A DNA stretch of 64,000 bases. It comes from Tumebacillus flagellatus (GTDB lineage: Bacteria; Bacillota; Bacilli; Tumebacillales; Tumebacillaceae). The translations under genes and the position numbers were made by a program. The notes under the pieces are model-generated. The model made no database searches, was not told the origin of the DNA, and worked only from the letters and a program-made list of their open reading frames with translations. Positions 53,473-62,540 of this stretch are shown piece after piece; position 1 is the stretch's first letter; each line of letters opens with the position of its first letter. The stretch spans positions 1 to 64,000 of the forward strand of contig NZ_JMIR01000014.1 of assembly GCF_000714935.1 (NCBI RefSeq), read 5' to 3'.

Positions 53473-53511
53473 CAAAATAAGAAAGACTGCCGGCGCCCAA
53501 GCCGACAGTCT
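53473..53511 (-). terminator. Terminator after spoVG
   Basis: Stem AGACTGTCGGC / GCCGGCAGTCT followed by TTCTTATTTT on the minus strand. Confidence 0.65.
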
Positions 53512-53572
53512 CGACCCTGACTCGTCACAAGCCGGGGGAGCTTGTCCCGAGATCAGAAAGGAATGTACGTAA

Positions 53573-53851
53573 TTACGCGATCGTCGCTTCTTCGATGTCT
53601 TCTTCACGATAGAAGACTTCGAGGACAGCGTCTTGGATTTTCTGACGGGTTTCCGACGAGATCGGATGTGCGATGTCGCGGAACTCGCCGTCCGGGGTAC
53701 GCTTGCTCGGCATCGCGACAAACATACCGTTGTTGCCGTCGATGACGCGAATGTCATGTACCACGAATTCATTGTCAATCGTGATGGAAGCGATAGCTTT
53801 CATACGACCTTCCGTGTTCATTTTACGAAGTCTTACGTCTGTGATTTGCAT
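53573..53851 (-). CDS. spoVG: SpoVG regulator
   Basis: A small conserved RNA/DNA-binding regulator needed for normal septation in sporulation. 92 residues with the highly conserved [22 protein letters not shown] and [18 protein letters not shown] 53851 has GAGGTGA six nt upstream. It is its own unit here; glmU, which follows it in Bacillus, is displaced by proS and four unknown genes. Confidence 0.96.
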   Translation of the reverse strand: MQITDVRLRKMNTEGRMKAIASITIDNEFVVHDIRVIDGNNGMFVAMPSKRTPDGEFRDIAHPISSETRQKIQDAVLEVFYREEDIEEATIA

Positions 53852-53894
53852 CACGGTTCACCTCTTCACCCATTTATGTTTGTACGTGTTGCCT

Positions 53895-53985
53895 AACTTA
53901 ATCTTATAATACCACAATTCAGCGCTTAATGTCTGCATTTTCAGCATTATTTGATAAAATTTTTTTCGCATTCACTGTTGCCCGG
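53895..53985 (-). promoter_or_regulatory. spoVG promoter region with AT-rich upstream element
   Basis: Minus strand CAGACA, 18-nt spacer, TATTAT lies about 60 nt before the start, preceded by a 35-nt AT-rich tract (GAAAAAAATTTTATCAAATA). Bacillus subtilis spoVG also has an AT-rich box upstream of a sigma-H promoter; a sigma-H match (GCTGAAT -10) overlaps here but its -35 is poor. Confidence 0.35.
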
Positions 53986-53989
53986 TTAT

Positions 53990-54023
53990 AAAAAAAGACG
54001 CAGCCCTTAGAATCAGGCTGCGT
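53990..54023 (-). terminator. Terminator after ridA
   Basis: Stem ACGCAGCC / GGCTGCGT with TTTTTT on the minus strand. Confidence 0.85.
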
Positions 54024-54041
54024 CCAAGCTTTCAAAATGTA

Positions 54042-54422
54042 TTATTTCGTTACGGCGACGAGGTCGATTTCCACGCCTACATCTTTCGGCAAACGCGCCA
54101 CTTGCACGGTGGAACGCGCCGGACGGTGATCGCCGAAGTACTGGGCGTACACTTCGTTGATCTCGCCGAATTGGTTCATGTCGGAGATGAACACGGTCGC
54201 TTTGACGACATCGTTCAGCGAGGAACCCGCTTCTGCGAGCACCGCTTGCAGGTTTTTAAACACTTGGTGGGTCTGCTCTTGGATCGAGCCGGTCAGCAGT
54301 TCGCCGGTCGGCAGGAGCGGAATCTGACCCGAGGTGAAGATCATGTTGCCGACTTTCACAGCTTGGGAGTACGGGCCGATCGCAGCCGGCGCATTGGTGG
54401 TGGCGATGATTTGCTTTTCCAT
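54042..54422 (-). CDS. ridA: RidA enamine/imine deaminase
   Basis: Hydrolyses reactive 2-aminoacrylate and related imines from PLP enzymes. 126 residues with [37 protein letters not shown], and [24 protein letters not shown], where the arginine of RPARS is the active-site residue. AGAGGGGAT precedes the start. Follows purR at 20 nt (yabJ in Bacillus). Confidence 0.96.
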   Translation of the reverse strand: MEKQIIATTNAPAAIGPYSQAVKVGNMIFTSGQIPLLPTGELLTGSIQEQTHQVFKNLQAVLAEAGSSLNDVVKATVFISDMNQFGEINEVYAQYFGDHRPARSTVQVARLPKDVGVEIDLVAVTK

Positions 54423-54442
54423 AATGAAACAATCCCCTCTCT

Positions 54443-55249
54443 CTAAGCGAAGTACGTTCCCGGCTGGATCGTCACCTGACGAGTGGCTTCGTTCATCTCG
54501 GTGAGCGTCGCCAGCGAAACGTACTGCTCGATCATTTTATCTTCCGGGTCGACGGTGGACATGAACACGCCCACGCCGACCACGTCAACCTGAAACTCGC
54601 GCATGAGATCGGCGAGCGCCTTGGCGGTGCCGCCTGCTTTCATGAAGTCATCGATGATCAGAACTTTGGTCTTCTCCGGCAACGAACGGCGGGAGAGCGA
54701 CATCGTCTGGATGCGCCTGGACCCCGACACGTAGTTGATGGAGACGGCAGAGCCCTCCGTGACTTTGTGGTCGCGGCGGACGACGACCATCGGCACGTTC
54801 AGATATTTCGCCGTGGCCACCGCCAGCGGAATCCCCTTGGTCTCGACGGTCACCACATACTCCGCTCCCGAGTCCCGGTAGCGGGACGCGAACATTTTGC
54901 CCGCGGTATCGAGCACGTCCGGACGTCCCAACACGTCCGACATATAGAGGAAGCCGCCCGGCAAAATGCGATCTCCCGTGCTCAAGACCTGCACCACGTC
55001 TTGCAAAAACTGCTCCGCCAAGTCGTCGCGCAACCCCGGCACGTAACGCACGCCGCCGGCCGCGCCCGCCTGGGTCTCCAACGTGCCGAGCCCCTCGGCT
55101 TCCATCACGTCCCGAATGATCGCCAAGTCTTCGGACAGCGAAGACTTCGCGGACGACAGCTTGTCTGCCATCTCGGTCAACGACAACACGCGATGTGGTT
55201 GTTCCAGGAGGATCTGCGTCAGACGCACGATGCGTTCACTGCGTCGCAT
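54443..55249 (-). CDS. purR: Purine operon repressor PurR
   Basis: A PRPP-sensing repressor of purine genes. N-terminal winged helix ([45 protein letters not shown]) and a phosphoribosyltransferase-like domain with the PRPP motif [17 protein letters not shown]. 268 residues from ATG 55249, nine nt after AGGGTG. Upstream of ridA, downstream of ispE as in Bacillus. Confidence 0.96.
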   Translation of the reverse strand: MRRSERIVRLTQILLEQPHRVLSLTEMADKLSSAKSSLSEDLAIIRDVMEAEGLGTLETQAGAAGGVRYVPGLRDDLAEQFLQDVVQVLSTGDRILPGGFLYMSDVLGRPDVLDTAGKMFASRYRDSGAEYVVTVETKGIPLAVATAKYLNVPMVVVRRDHKVTEGSAVSINYVSGSRRIQTMSLSRRSLPEKTKVLIIDDFMKAGGTAKALADLMREFQVDVVGVGVFMSTVDPEDKMIEQYVSLATLTEMNEATRQVTIQPGTYFA

Positions 55250-55332
55250 TTTACTCAACACCCTATCCCCTTCCAAAACACGAACATTAATAGAAAAAAT
55301 ATATCATTTGATTCGTGTTTATGGCAACCTTT

Positions 55333-56181
55333 CTAGAAAAAGCGGCAGAGGTACACTTCCCGCGAGAAGCCGCGCAGAGCGTTGCAGATGCGCACGGCTT
55401 TCTGCTCGCGCTCGACGAGCGCAAACAAGGTCGGTCCGCTGCCGGACATCAGCGCCCCTTGAGCGCCGAACTTCAACAGTTGTTGCTTCAAGCGCTCGAC
55501 TTCCGGGTACATGGCAAACGTCACGTTCTCCAGCACGTTGCCAAGCCCTGCCGAGATCTGTTTCACGTCGCCGGTCGTCAGCGCGTGCACCATCCCGGCA
55601 GTATCCGGATGGTGTTCGATCTCGTCGGCGCGCAATCGCCCGTAGACGTCGGCGGTCGAGACGGCGATCGGCGGTTTGACGAGCACAACCCACGTCGGGG
55701 AGACGCTCGGCAGACGTTCGATCTGCTCGCCGCGCCCGCGCGCGATCGCGGTGCCGCCGTAGATGCAAAACGGCACGTCGGAGCCGATCTTGGCGCCCAG
55801 CACCGCGAGCTCGTCCAGAGAAAGCCCGAGTTTCCAGAGGCGGTTCAAGCCGCGCAGAGTGGCTGCGGCATCGCTGGAGCCGCCGGCCAGTCCCGCCGCG
55901 ACCGGGATGCGCTTCTCGATGTGGATGTGAATGCCCTTCTCGATGCCGTACGTTTCGCGCATCAGGTGTGCCGCTTGGTAGACGAGGTTGCGTTGATCGA
56001 GCGGTATGTAAGGAGCCGTGCAGGTCAGCACGATCTCGGCGTCGGCGCGCTCTTGAAATTGCAGATGGTCGGACAGGTCTACAGTCTGCATCACCATCTC
56101 CACTTCATGGTAGCCGTCCGGACGCTTGTGGAGGACGTCGAGGGTCAGGTTGATTTTCGCTTGGGCTTTTTCCGTCAACAT
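55333..56181 (-). CDS. ispE: 4-diphosphocytidyl-2-C-methyl-D-erythritol kinase
   Basis: GHMP kinase of the MEP isoprenoid pathway. [22 protein letters not shown] at the start, the ATP loop [21 protein letters not shown], and [11 protein letters not shown] near the C-terminus. 282 residues. 84 nt upstream of purR. Confidence 0.95.
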   Translation of the reverse strand: MLTEKAQAKINLTLDVLHKRPDGYHEVEMVMQTVDLSDHLQFQERADAEIVLTCTAPYIPLDQRNLVYQAAHLMRETYGIEKGIHIHIEKRIPVAAGLAGGSSDAAATLRGLNRLWKLGLSLDELAVLGAKIGSDVPFCIYGGTAIARGRGEQIERLPSVSPTWVVLVKPPIAVSTADVYGRLRADEIEHHPDTAGMVHALTTGDVKQISAGLGNVLENVTFAMYPEVERLKQQLLKFGAQGALMSGSGPTLFALVEREQKAVRICNALRGFSREVYLCRFF

Positions 56182-56270
56182 GGGCTTGCATGACCTACCT
56201 TTGAGTAACGTTCGTTCCTAAGTTAATTTCGTACATCTTCAATAGGTAAGGCCGATTTCCTGCTCCAAAC

Positions 56271-56303
56271 GTGAAAAAAAGCGTGCAAGACGCTTTTTTT
56301 CAC
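56271..56303 (-). terminator. Terminator after cphA
   Basis: GTGAAAAAAAGCGT / ACGCTTTTTTTCAC inverted repeat with T-run, overlapping the cphA stop codon. Confidence 0.8.
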
Positions 56304-58936
56304 AGTTTCAGCGACATGTGTGAGACGGAAACTGCCTCATGCTTTCTCAAAACGTCCAGAACCGGTGCCAGTTTTTCATAGAACACGACCACCAATTCCC
56401 CGTCCTCCAGATCGGACAACGCCGCTTCGAGCGCTTGGACTTCGTTGTGAATCACGCGGCACTCCTTCTCCGGCGAGACGCTTAAAATCGCTTCTTCGAG
56501 CAACGTCGCCACTTCGCCCGGGCGTCTGCCGCGCAAGTCGATGTCTTCCTTCACGAACAGGCGGTGGAAGCCCTGTGCCGCCGCGCGGCCCGACTCGCTG
56601 ACGATGTCGTTGTTGCGGTCGCCCGGCACTCCGACAACGCCGGTCACGCGCACGTTCGGCAGGCGGCCCGCCATCTCGCAGATCGCTTGGAACGCGTGCG
56701 GGTTGTGCCCGTAGTCGACCATCACGTAGGAGTTTTTCACTTGGTAGAGGTTGACGCGGCCGGGGTTGTGCACGTCGCTTCTGAATTCGCGCAGTGCCGC
56801 GGCGATTTTTTCCCGCGTCATGCCGTACGCGCGGCAGGCTGCAATCGCCGCCATCGCGTTTTGGACGTGGAAGTGCGCCGCGCCGAGCATCGTGACCGGA
56901 ATGTCGGCGGCGCGCATCACTTTGCGCGCATTTTCACCGCGCGCTTCGTGAATCCACCCGTCCTTCAGAAAATACCCGGTGCCCCCTTCGGAGAGGTGTT
57001 TTTTCAACACGCGGGAGTTCGGTTTGAGCGAGAAAAAAACAAACTTGCGCCCGCTGCGGTGGCGCGGCTTCATCTTGCGCGGCAGCTCCGCCAAGTGCGG
57101 GTCGTCGGCGTTCAGAATCACCGTGCCGCCCGGACGCACGCGCTCGGCGATCAGCGACTTCACGGAGATCAGGTCGTCGACCGTCTCGATGCCGTCGCAG
57201 CCGATGTGGTCGGGCTGGATGTTCGTGAGGATCCCGACGTCCGACCAGTCAAAGCCAAGCCCGGCGCGCACGATGCCGCCGCGCGCCGTCTCCAGCACCG
57301 CCACGTCGACGCCCGGATCGCTTAGAATCGCACGGGCGGAGCGCGGGCCGGTCGTGTCGCCCTTGGCGATGCACTTGCCGTCGATGTAGATGCCGTCGGT
57401 CGACGTCATCCCGACGATGCGGCCCGTCGATTGGATCACATGGCCGATCATGCGGGTCGTGGTCGTTTTTCCGTTGGTGCCGGTGATCGAGATCACCGGG
57501 ATGCGCGTCGGCTGCCCCGGCGGATAGAGCATGTCGACGATCGCTTCGCCGACGGAGCGCGGGTCGCCGATCGACGGCGTCTCGTGCATGCGGATGCCGG
57601 GTGCCGCGTTGACTTCGATCACGCACGAGCTCGATTCGTCAAACGGCTCGGAGATGTCCGGGCAGACGAGGTCGATGCCGCAGATGTCGAGGCCGACGAT
57701 GCGGGCGGTGCGGATGCACACTTCCGCGACGCTCGGATGGACTTTGCCCGTCACGTCGATCGCGATCCCGCCGGTGGAGAGGTTGGCGTTGTCGCGCAAG
57801 ATCACCGTCTCGCCCTCGTGCGGCACGTCGTCGAGTTTGCGTCCCTCGCGCGCGAGCACGTTGTGCATGACGTCGTCGATTTTGATCTTGGTCAGCGGCG
57901 CTTCATGTCCTTCGCCTCGGCGCGGGTCGAGGTTCTCGCGCGCGATCAGCTCGGCGATCGTGCTTTTGCCGTCGCCCGTCACGTACGCCGGCATCCGTTC
58001 CGCCGCGGCGGCGACCTGTTCGCCGACGACGAGCACGCGGTAGTGGCGGCCTTCAAGATAGCTCTCCACGATCACCGCTTCGGAGAAGCCTTGCGCGATG
58101 CGAAACGCCTCGCGCACTTCTTGCTCCGTGACGAGGTTCAGCGAAACGCCCTTGCCTTGGTTGCCGTCGAGCGGCTTGACGACGACGGCACGTTCGATGT
58201 CGCGAAAATGCGCGACCGCTTCGTCCTCCGTGTACGCCACGCTGCCGTACGGAACGGGAATCGCGGCGAGGTCGAGCATCTGCTTGGTCAATTCTTTGTC
58301 GCAGGCGATGTCGACGCCGATGCAGGACGTGCGCTCGGTGATCGTCGCTTGGATGCGCTTCAGATGCCGGCCGGTTCCCAGTTGGATCAGGGAGCCGGTG
58401 TTGAGGCGGTAGTGCGGGATGCCGCGCTTCTCCGCCGCTTCGACGAGCGCTTTTGTCGATTGACCAAGCCCGGTGCGGGCGATGAGTTTTTTTGCTTCTT
58501 CAAGTTCGGGTTGCCAGTCGTAGCTCTCCCCGCGTGCAAGCGCGTCCACGAGCGCGAACGACGTGCGCAGGAGATGCGCCATGCCCGCTTCGTTTTTGCA
58601 TTCGACAAACACGTCATAGACGCCCTCCGCCGCGTAACTCGTCTTGCCGCGGTTGGCGCCGATGCCGGCGAGTTCTGCCAGTTCGATGGCAACGTGTTCG
58701 ATCACGTGACCCAGGTACGTGCCTTCGTCGAGCCGTTCGACAAAACCGCCCGGCTCGCCCTTGGCGCAGTGATGCTCGCGCAGACCGGGGAAGAAGTCCA
58801 GAAGTTTGGCGTTCAGGTTCGGGAATTCATACGATTCCTTGCCCGCGCATTCTTGCAAATCTATGCGCATCACCATGGCGGGTTGATGCGAGTAGAGATT
58901 CGGTCCTGGGATGTACCGAATATCCTCGATTTTCAT
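56300..58936 (-). CDS. cphA: Cyanophycin synthetase
   Basis: Polymerises aspartate and arginine into cyanophycin. 878 residues from ATG 58936 (GAGGAGTGG upstream). In order: an N-terminal domain (MKIEDIRYIPGPNLYSHQPAMVMRIDL; LGHVIEHVAIELA), an ATP-grasp domain (VVKPLDGNQGKGVSLNL; CVIEVNAAPGIRMH), and a Mur-ligase domain with the P-loop GTNGKTTT (about 486-493), DIGILTN-like loop VGILTNIQPDHIG and VDYGHNPHAF. Overlaps cphB by four nt, forming a synthesis/degradation pair inserted between ispE and sspF. Confidence 0.96.
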   Translation of the reverse strand: MKIEDIRYIPGPNLYSHQPAMVMRIDLQECAGKESYEFPNLNAKLLDFFPGLREHHCAKGEPGGFVERLDEGTYLGHVIEHVAIELAELAGIGANRGKTSYAAEGVYDVFVECKNEAGMAHLLRTSFALVDALARGESYDWQPELEEAKKLIARTGLGQSTKALVEAAEKRGIPHYRLNTGSLIQLGTGRHLKRIQATITERTSCIGVDIACDKELTKQMLDLAAIPVPYGSVAYTEDEAVAHFRDIERAVVVKPLDGNQGKGVSLNLVTEQEVREAFRIAQGFSEAVIVESYLEGRHYRVLVVGEQVAAAAERMPAYVTGDGKSTIAELIARENLDPRRGEGHEAPLTKIKIDDVMHNVLAREGRKLDDVPHEGETVILRDNANLSTGGIAIDVTGKVHPSVAEVCIRTARIVGLDICGIDLVCPDISEPFDESSSCVIEVNAAPGIRMHETPSIGDPRSVGEAIVDMLYPPGQPTRIPVISITGTNGKTTTTRMIGHVIQSTGRIVGMTSTDGIYIDGKCIAKGDTTGPRSARAILSDPGVDVAVLETARGGIVRAGLGFDWSDVGILTNIQPDHIGCDGIETVDDLISVKSLIAERVRPGGTVILNADDPHLAELPRKMKPRHRSGRKFVFFSLKPNSRVLKKHLSEGGTGYFLKDGWIHEARGENARKVMRAADIPVTMLGAAHFHVQNAMAAIAACRAYGMTREKIAAALREFRSDVHNPGRVNLYQVKNSYVMVDYGHNPHAFQAICEMAGRLPNVRVTGVVGVPGDRNNDIVSESGRAAAQGFHRLFVKEDIDLRGRRPGEVATLLEEAILSVSPEKECRVIHNEVQALEAALSDLEDGELVVVFYEKLAPVLDVLRKHEAVSVSHMSLKL

Positions 58937-59754
58937 TCGTTGTCCACTCCTCGTCGTCTTGCAATCGGGGTTCGATCGCGCAAGTGAAAGCCGTAGCCGC
59001 TCGGCAGGATATGCACGTGAATGCCGCAAAGCGCGAGATCGTCGCCGTTGCGGACATCTTCGATGTTGGAATGAGTGAGAGCGCCTGCGTCAATCACATT
59101 GACGGCTCCGGCTCCGATGACGCTGAATTCGAGGCCGTCGACGACCATCGCGGTGTTCTCGTCGATCCCAAGCCCTAAGTGATGCGGGTACTGCGCTACG
59201 GCAGAGAACAAACGTCCGAATCGCCCGCGTTGGGCAAAGTGTTGGTCGATGACCACACCGGAAATAAACTCCATGCCCGGCGCCATCTCCACGATGCCGA
59301 CCTTCGGGTTGGTCTCCGAGACGCCGGAGACGATCATCGTGCTCGACATCATCGAAGCACCGGCGGACGTGCCGGCGAGCAGGAGACCCGATTCATGGCG
59401 TTCGTGCAAGGCCGCGTCCATTTTGGTGCCCCCGAGGAGCTTGGTGACGCGGACCTGATCGCCCCCTGTAAAAAAGACGCACGTTGCGTCCTCGATGGCT
59501 TTGATCGCGCTTTTGGCGTTCGCGGATTCCCGGTTGGAGACGTCAAACATGCGGACGTCCGCGACGCCGATCGTGTCGAACACTTCGATGTATTCGGCTC
59601 CGACATCGATGGGGAGTTCGGTTGCAACCGTCATCACCACGATGCGGGCGTGTTTGCCGCCTGCGAGCCGGACGACTTCGCGGAGGATGGTCATGTCGTG
59701 CTTTTTATCCTCTGCTCCGCCGATGATGACCAATTTACCAGATCGAGTACTCAA
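58933..59754 (-). CDS. cphB: Cyanophycinase
   Basis: A serine exopeptidase of the S51 family that releases beta-Asp-Arg dipeptides from cyanophycin. KLVIIGGAEDK at the start, the nucleophile in GTSAGASMMS, and GLGIDENTAMVV. The first ATG (59772) lies inside its own purine-rich site; a TTG at 59754 sits nine nt after GGAGG and is the more likely start, giving 273 residues. First gene of cphB-cphA. Beta-aspartyl dipeptidase is not present in the window. Confidence 0.94.
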   Translation of the reverse strand: MSTRSGKLVIIGGAEDKKHDMTILREVVRLAGGKHARIVVMTVATELPIDVGAEYIEVFDTIGVADVRMFDVSNRESANAKSAIKAIEDATCVFFTGGDQVRVTKLLGGTKMDAALHERHESGLLLAGTSAGASMMSSTMIVSGVSETNPKVGIVEMAPGMEFISGVVIDQHFAQRGRFGRLFSAVAQYPHHLGLGIDENTAMVVDGLEFSVIGAGAVNVIDAGALTHSNIEDVRNGDDLALCGIHVHILPSGYGFHLRDRTPIARRRGVDNE

Positions 59755-59850
59755 TCCGCTTTTCCTCCTCATTGTGGGAACGTAGACATGTTCAGGATGT
59801 AAGTCTGCCCTAGTTGGGCGGGCAATTATTCATGACTGCGCGCTCTTCAT

Positions 59851-59875
59851 GGAAAGACCAGAGCCGAAGCTCTGG
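59851..59875 (-). terminator. Terminator after sspF
   Basis: Stem CCAGAGC / GCTCTGG with a TTCG loop followed by TCTTTCC on the minus strand. Confidence 0.75.
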
Positions 59876-59885
59876 CCCGGGGAGA

Positions 59886-60071
59886 TCATCGGTCTTGGTT
59901 CGCCATCGCCCGCTCTGCGATTTGCAACGCCCGTTTGACGATGTTTCCCGCATCTTTGGCTTTGATGGCGCCCCAACCTTCCTGTTGCACCGTATCGTAA
60001 ATCCCCAATTCCTTGGCGGCCTCCATCTTCAGGTGTTCCGACATCACGCCACCGCGACGTTTGCGTCCCAT
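59886..60071 (-). CDS. sspF: Minor alpha/beta-type small acid-soluble spore protein
   Basis: 61 residues; SspF-like proteins coat forespore DNA. It has [44 protein letters not shown], with the ELG pattern and GxxxxxxGxxVKRxI-type region of the family. ATG 60071 follows AAAGGAGGG at eight nt. The position between veg and ispE matches Bacillus sspF. A sigma-G-type -10 (CATACTA) lies about 45 nt upstream. Confidence 0.93.
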   Translation of the reverse strand: MGRKRRGGVMSEHLKMEAAKELGIYDTVQQEGWGAIKAKDAGNIVKRALQIAERAMANQDR

Positions 60072-60116
60072 GATGATGTCCCTCCTTTGGTTGTAAAAAA
60101 CTGAACAACACGCGGG

Positions 60117-60123
60117 TAGTATG
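60117..60123 (-). promoter_or_regulatory. Sigma-G-type -10 box of sspF
   Basis: Minus strand CATACTA, an exact match to the forespore -10 consensus; the -35 position is poor. Confidence 0.5.
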
Positions 60124-60133
60124 CCCAGAGAAA

Positions 60134-60162
60134 CAAAAAACCACCTCGCTCGTACGAGGTGG
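60134..60162 (-). terminator. Second terminator downstream of veg
   Basis: Stem CCACCTCG / CGAGGTGG with TTTTTTG on the minus strand; it follows the first veg terminator by about 35 nt. Confidence 0.8.
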
Positions 60163-60189
60163 CTTGTTTTACAATCAATCGCGAAACGA

Positions 60190-60236
60190 AAAAAACTCCT
60201 CCACACACGCCCTGGCGTGTCGGAGAAGTTTATCTC
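60190..60236 (-). terminator. First terminator after veg
   Basis: Long stem ACTTCTCCGACACGCC / GGCGTGTGTGGAGGAGT with TTTTTTT on the minus strand, just past the veg stop. Confidence 0.85.
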
Positions 60237-60245
60237 GTGTTTCAT

Positions 60246-60530
60246 TTATGCATCGTGCCCTTGCGAGAGGGTTACACGTACTTGACCCTCGTCTTTGCAG
60301 ACCATGAGTTCGACCGTTTCGGTCAGGATGTCTGCATAGCTGTAGGAGACGCGCTTGAAGGAGTTCTCCTGATCCAGCTTGATGACAAATACAGAAGGGT
60401 ATGTCTCTTCGAGAACGCCGGTGCGCTCGATGGTCTTACGGCGTCCACCGTTTGCACGCAACAAAATTTTCTCACCAACGTGGCGATCCAGGTTGCGCTT
60501 GATTTCGTTCAATGCGTTTTTCGCTGTCAT
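60246..60530 (-). CDS. veg: Veg protein
   Basis: A small conserved Firmicute protein linked to biofilm regulation. 94 residues with the hallmark [31 protein letters not shown] and [21 protein letters not shown] 60530 has GAGGTGG five nt upstream. Two strong tandem promoters and two tandem terminators surround it, in line with the very high expression of veg in Bacillus subtilis. Confidence 0.96.
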   Translation of the reverse strand: MTAKNALNEIKRNLDRHVGEKILLRANGGRRKTIERTGVLEETYPSVFVIKLDQENSFKRVSYSYADILTETVELMVCKDEGQVRVTLSQGHDA

Positions 60531-60554
60531 CGACACCACCTCTTTCCATCTAAG

Positions 60555-60583
60555 AGTGTAGCACGAATGACGAACTTTGTCAA
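60555..60583 (-). promoter_or_regulatory. veg promoter, proximal
   Basis: Minus strand TTGACA (60578-60583), 17-nt spacer, TACACT (60555-60560). Confidence 0.85.
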
Positions 60584-60595
60584 ATGAGGTTAATT

Positions 60596-60625
60596 ATTAT
60601 ATCAGTGTCCCGAAAAATCTGTCAA
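60596..60625 (-). promoter_or_regulatory. veg promoter, distal
   Basis: Minus strand TTGACA (60620-60625), 18-nt spacer, TATAAT (60596-60601): perfect hexamers, 41 nt upstream of the proximal promoter. Confidence 0.8.
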
Positions 60626-60718
60626 TGGGCTTTATTTGCCTGTTTTGGCCATTAATAGCCCGGCAAATGTCAGAATCTTCGCTCACACTTCAGTATCCGC
60701 TTCCTTTTGTCTGATCGA

Positions 60719-61579
60719 TCAATAGGGGGATCTGGGCAGCCCGATGCGGTATTTGCCCCGCGTTTCCAAGCCTCCGAGACCGTCTGTGCCGGTGATCGTG
60801 GACTTCACGACATCGAAGATGTTCACCGTCTGGTTGATCGGCGTGTAGGCGATTTTCTCGGCGATGAACACGGGATCGAGCGCGTGAATCAAGATGCGGT
60901 GCGGCGACGACGCAAAGTTTGCCCCGGAATCGAGCAGCGCTTCATAGTGCGACTGGCAGGCGCCCGCGAAGATGATCAGATCGTCGAAACTGCGCTCGTA
61001 CTTGCGCGCCGCTTTGACCGCTTTGATAAAGTTTTCCGAGTTGCGGTAGTTGAAGACGTTCGACAGATCCTGCCCCTTGCGCAACAGACCGTCATGCCCG
61101 GTCAAGATCAAGATGTCCGGGTGATATTGCTGCAGGAAGTGCGGCAGCACTTCCGCCATTCTGGCTTCCGCGACATGGTGCCCGATCGCCGGGATGCGCA
61201 GTTCTTCATAGAAAAGCAAGCACTTGTCGAGGTAGGACCCGTCGCCGTCCAAGTGCAGAACCCGCCCCGGCTTTTCAAAAAAATCATGGCTCGCCCGAAA
61301 CTTGGCGTCTGACCGCATGGCGCGCTTTTCTTCCTCGATCAGACGGCGCATGCGAATCAAGCGCAGCGCGTCGTCTTCTTCGCGCCGAACTCCTGCTGTA
61401 TAGTCGCGCAGCTCGTTGTCGGTCACGCGTTCGAGGTCCGTCAGGGGGGCATCGGCGAGCAGACGGACCTCCATGCCTTTGAGGACCGCGATGCTTTGGC
61501 TGCGGTCGATTTCTACGATGTGAAAACAGATGTCCTTGCCGTACGACTTGCGGGAGACCAACTCCCCGACCTTCCACAT
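60719..61579 (-). CDS. yabG: Sporulation-specific protease YabG
   Basis: A cysteine-type protease that processes spore coat proteins. 286 residues: N-terminal MWKVGELVSRKSYGKDICFHIV, a central HLDGDGSYLDKCLLFY, GHDGLLRKGQDLSNVFNYRNSENFIKAV and IIFAGACQSHYEAL with a likely catalytic cysteine, all typical of the family. ATG 61579 follows GGAGGGA. A sigma-K promoter match precedes it, as known for yabG in Bacillus subtilis. ksgA, its usual neighbour, is not here. Confidence 0.95.
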   Translation of the reverse strand: MWKVGELVSRKSYGKDICFHIVEIDRSQSIAVLKGMEVRLLADAPLTDLERVTDNELRDYTAGVRREEDDALRLIRMRRLIEEEKRAMRSDAKFRASHDFFEKPGRVLHLDGDGSYLDKCLLFYEELRIPAIGHHVAEARMAEVLPHFLQQYHPDILILTGHDGLLRKGQDLSNVFNYRNSENFIKAVKAARKYERSFDDLIIFAGACQSHYEALLDSGANFASSPHRILIHALDPVFIAEKIAYTPINQTVNIFDVVKSTITGTDGLGGLETRGKYRIGLPRSPY

Positions 61580-61605
61580 CCGACTCCCTCCTTTTTTGTG
61601 CGTGA

Positions 61606-61633
61606 TATTGTATGACACCCTTCGCGAGATGGT
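61606..61633 (-). promoter_or_regulatory. Sigma-K (mother-cell) promoter of yabG
   Basis: Minus strand AC (61632-61633), 17-nt spacer, CATACAATA (61606-61614), matching AC-17-CATAnnnTA. Confidence 0.65.
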
Positions 61634-61674
61634 CACTTGCCGCATATCGTAAAGGAAAGAGGAGGTGATGTCTC

Positions 61675-62478
61675 GTGTTTGCCGTGATTCCGGCCCGCAA
61701 TGAAGCGTCCCGCATCGCGTCGGCCGTCCGCAACGTGCGCCTCGCCGGCGCCCGCCAGATCGTCGTGGTGGTCAACGGATGTCACGATGGCACGAGAGAG
61801 GTCGTCAAAGGACTGCAAGGCGACGATCTGACGGTCATCACCTTTCGCGAGGCGCTTGGCGTCGACATTCCGCGCGCAATCGGGGCGGCGTATGCGTACT
61901 CCCGCGGGGCCGAGCGGGTGTTGTTTTACGACGGCGATCTGATCGGGCATCACCGCGACGAGTTGGCGAAACTGGTGGAATCGGCGCAGAAATTCAACGT
62001 CGACCTCGCCCTGACCGACACGTACGGCACGGTGCACGACGCCGCCGACGCCCGCGACACGCTGATTCGGCTGCGCTATGATCTCAACCTCAAACTCGGC
62101 CTTGCCGGACGTCTCGGGCTCAGCAACCCCGCGCACGGACCGCACGTCGTCTCGCGGCGGCTGCTGCGGGACGTGCCGCTGTCGTCCTTGGGCAAACCGC
62201 CGTTGCTCTTGGCGGAAGCGGCCCGACTCGGGCTTCGCATCGACACGCTCGCCCGCATCCCGCACGCGCGCCTCGGCTCCGCGCACAAAGGGCCGACGCA
62301 TTACGAACGAATCCGCGAGACGATCATCGGAGATCTGCTGGAAGCGCTGTGTCTCGTGCAAGGGCGCAAATCCGTCCGGGAGTACCGCGGACTGGTGTTC
62401 GACGGCTACAACTCCGAGCGCCGGTTTGACCTGCTCTACCGATTCGCCGCCGCTCTGAACAACAAGAAAACCGACTGA
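61675..62478 (+). CDS. Family 2-like glycosyltransferase
   Basis: 267 residues from GTG 61675 (GAGGAGGTG upstream). GT-A start FAVIPARNEASRIASAVRNVRLAGARQIVVVVNGCHDGTRE, and a DxD-type site FYDGDLIGHHRDEL; a C-terminal part with GPHVVSRRLL and KPPLLLAEAARLGLRI. No membrane segments, so a cytoplasmic sugar-nucleotide-dependent transferase; acceptor unknown. It diverges from yabG with 95 nt between, where ksgA and others lie in Bacillus. A spore-surface role is possible but unproven. Confidence 0.85.
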   Translation: MFAVIPARNEASRIASAVRNVRLAGARQIVVVVNGCHDGTREVVKGLQGDDLTVITFREALGVDIPRAIGAAYAYSRGAERVLFYDGDLIGHHRDELAKLVESAQKFNVDLALTDTYGTVHDAADARDTLIRLRYDLNLKLGLAGRLGLSNPAHGPHVVSRRLLRDVPLSSLGKPPLLLAEAARLGLRIDTLARIPHARLGSAHKGPTHYERIRETIIGDLLEALCLVQGRKSVREYRGLVFDGYNSERRFDLLYRFAAALNNKKTD

Positions 62479-62502
62479 GCTTCGTGCTGAGTCGGTTTTT
62501 TC
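62466..62502 (+). terminator. Terminator after the glycosyltransferase
   Basis: AAAACCGACT / AGTCGGTTTTTT stem with T-run, overlapping the last codons. Confidence 0.85.
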
Positions 62503-62512
62503 TCGTCATGAA

Positions 62513-62540
62513 ACAGAAAACCCCGCCCTCACGAGCGGAG
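62513..62540 (-). terminator. Probable terminator after the DHH gene
   Basis: Minus strand CTCCGC / GGCGGGG-type stem followed by TTTTC; overlaps the stop codon. Confidence 0.45.
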
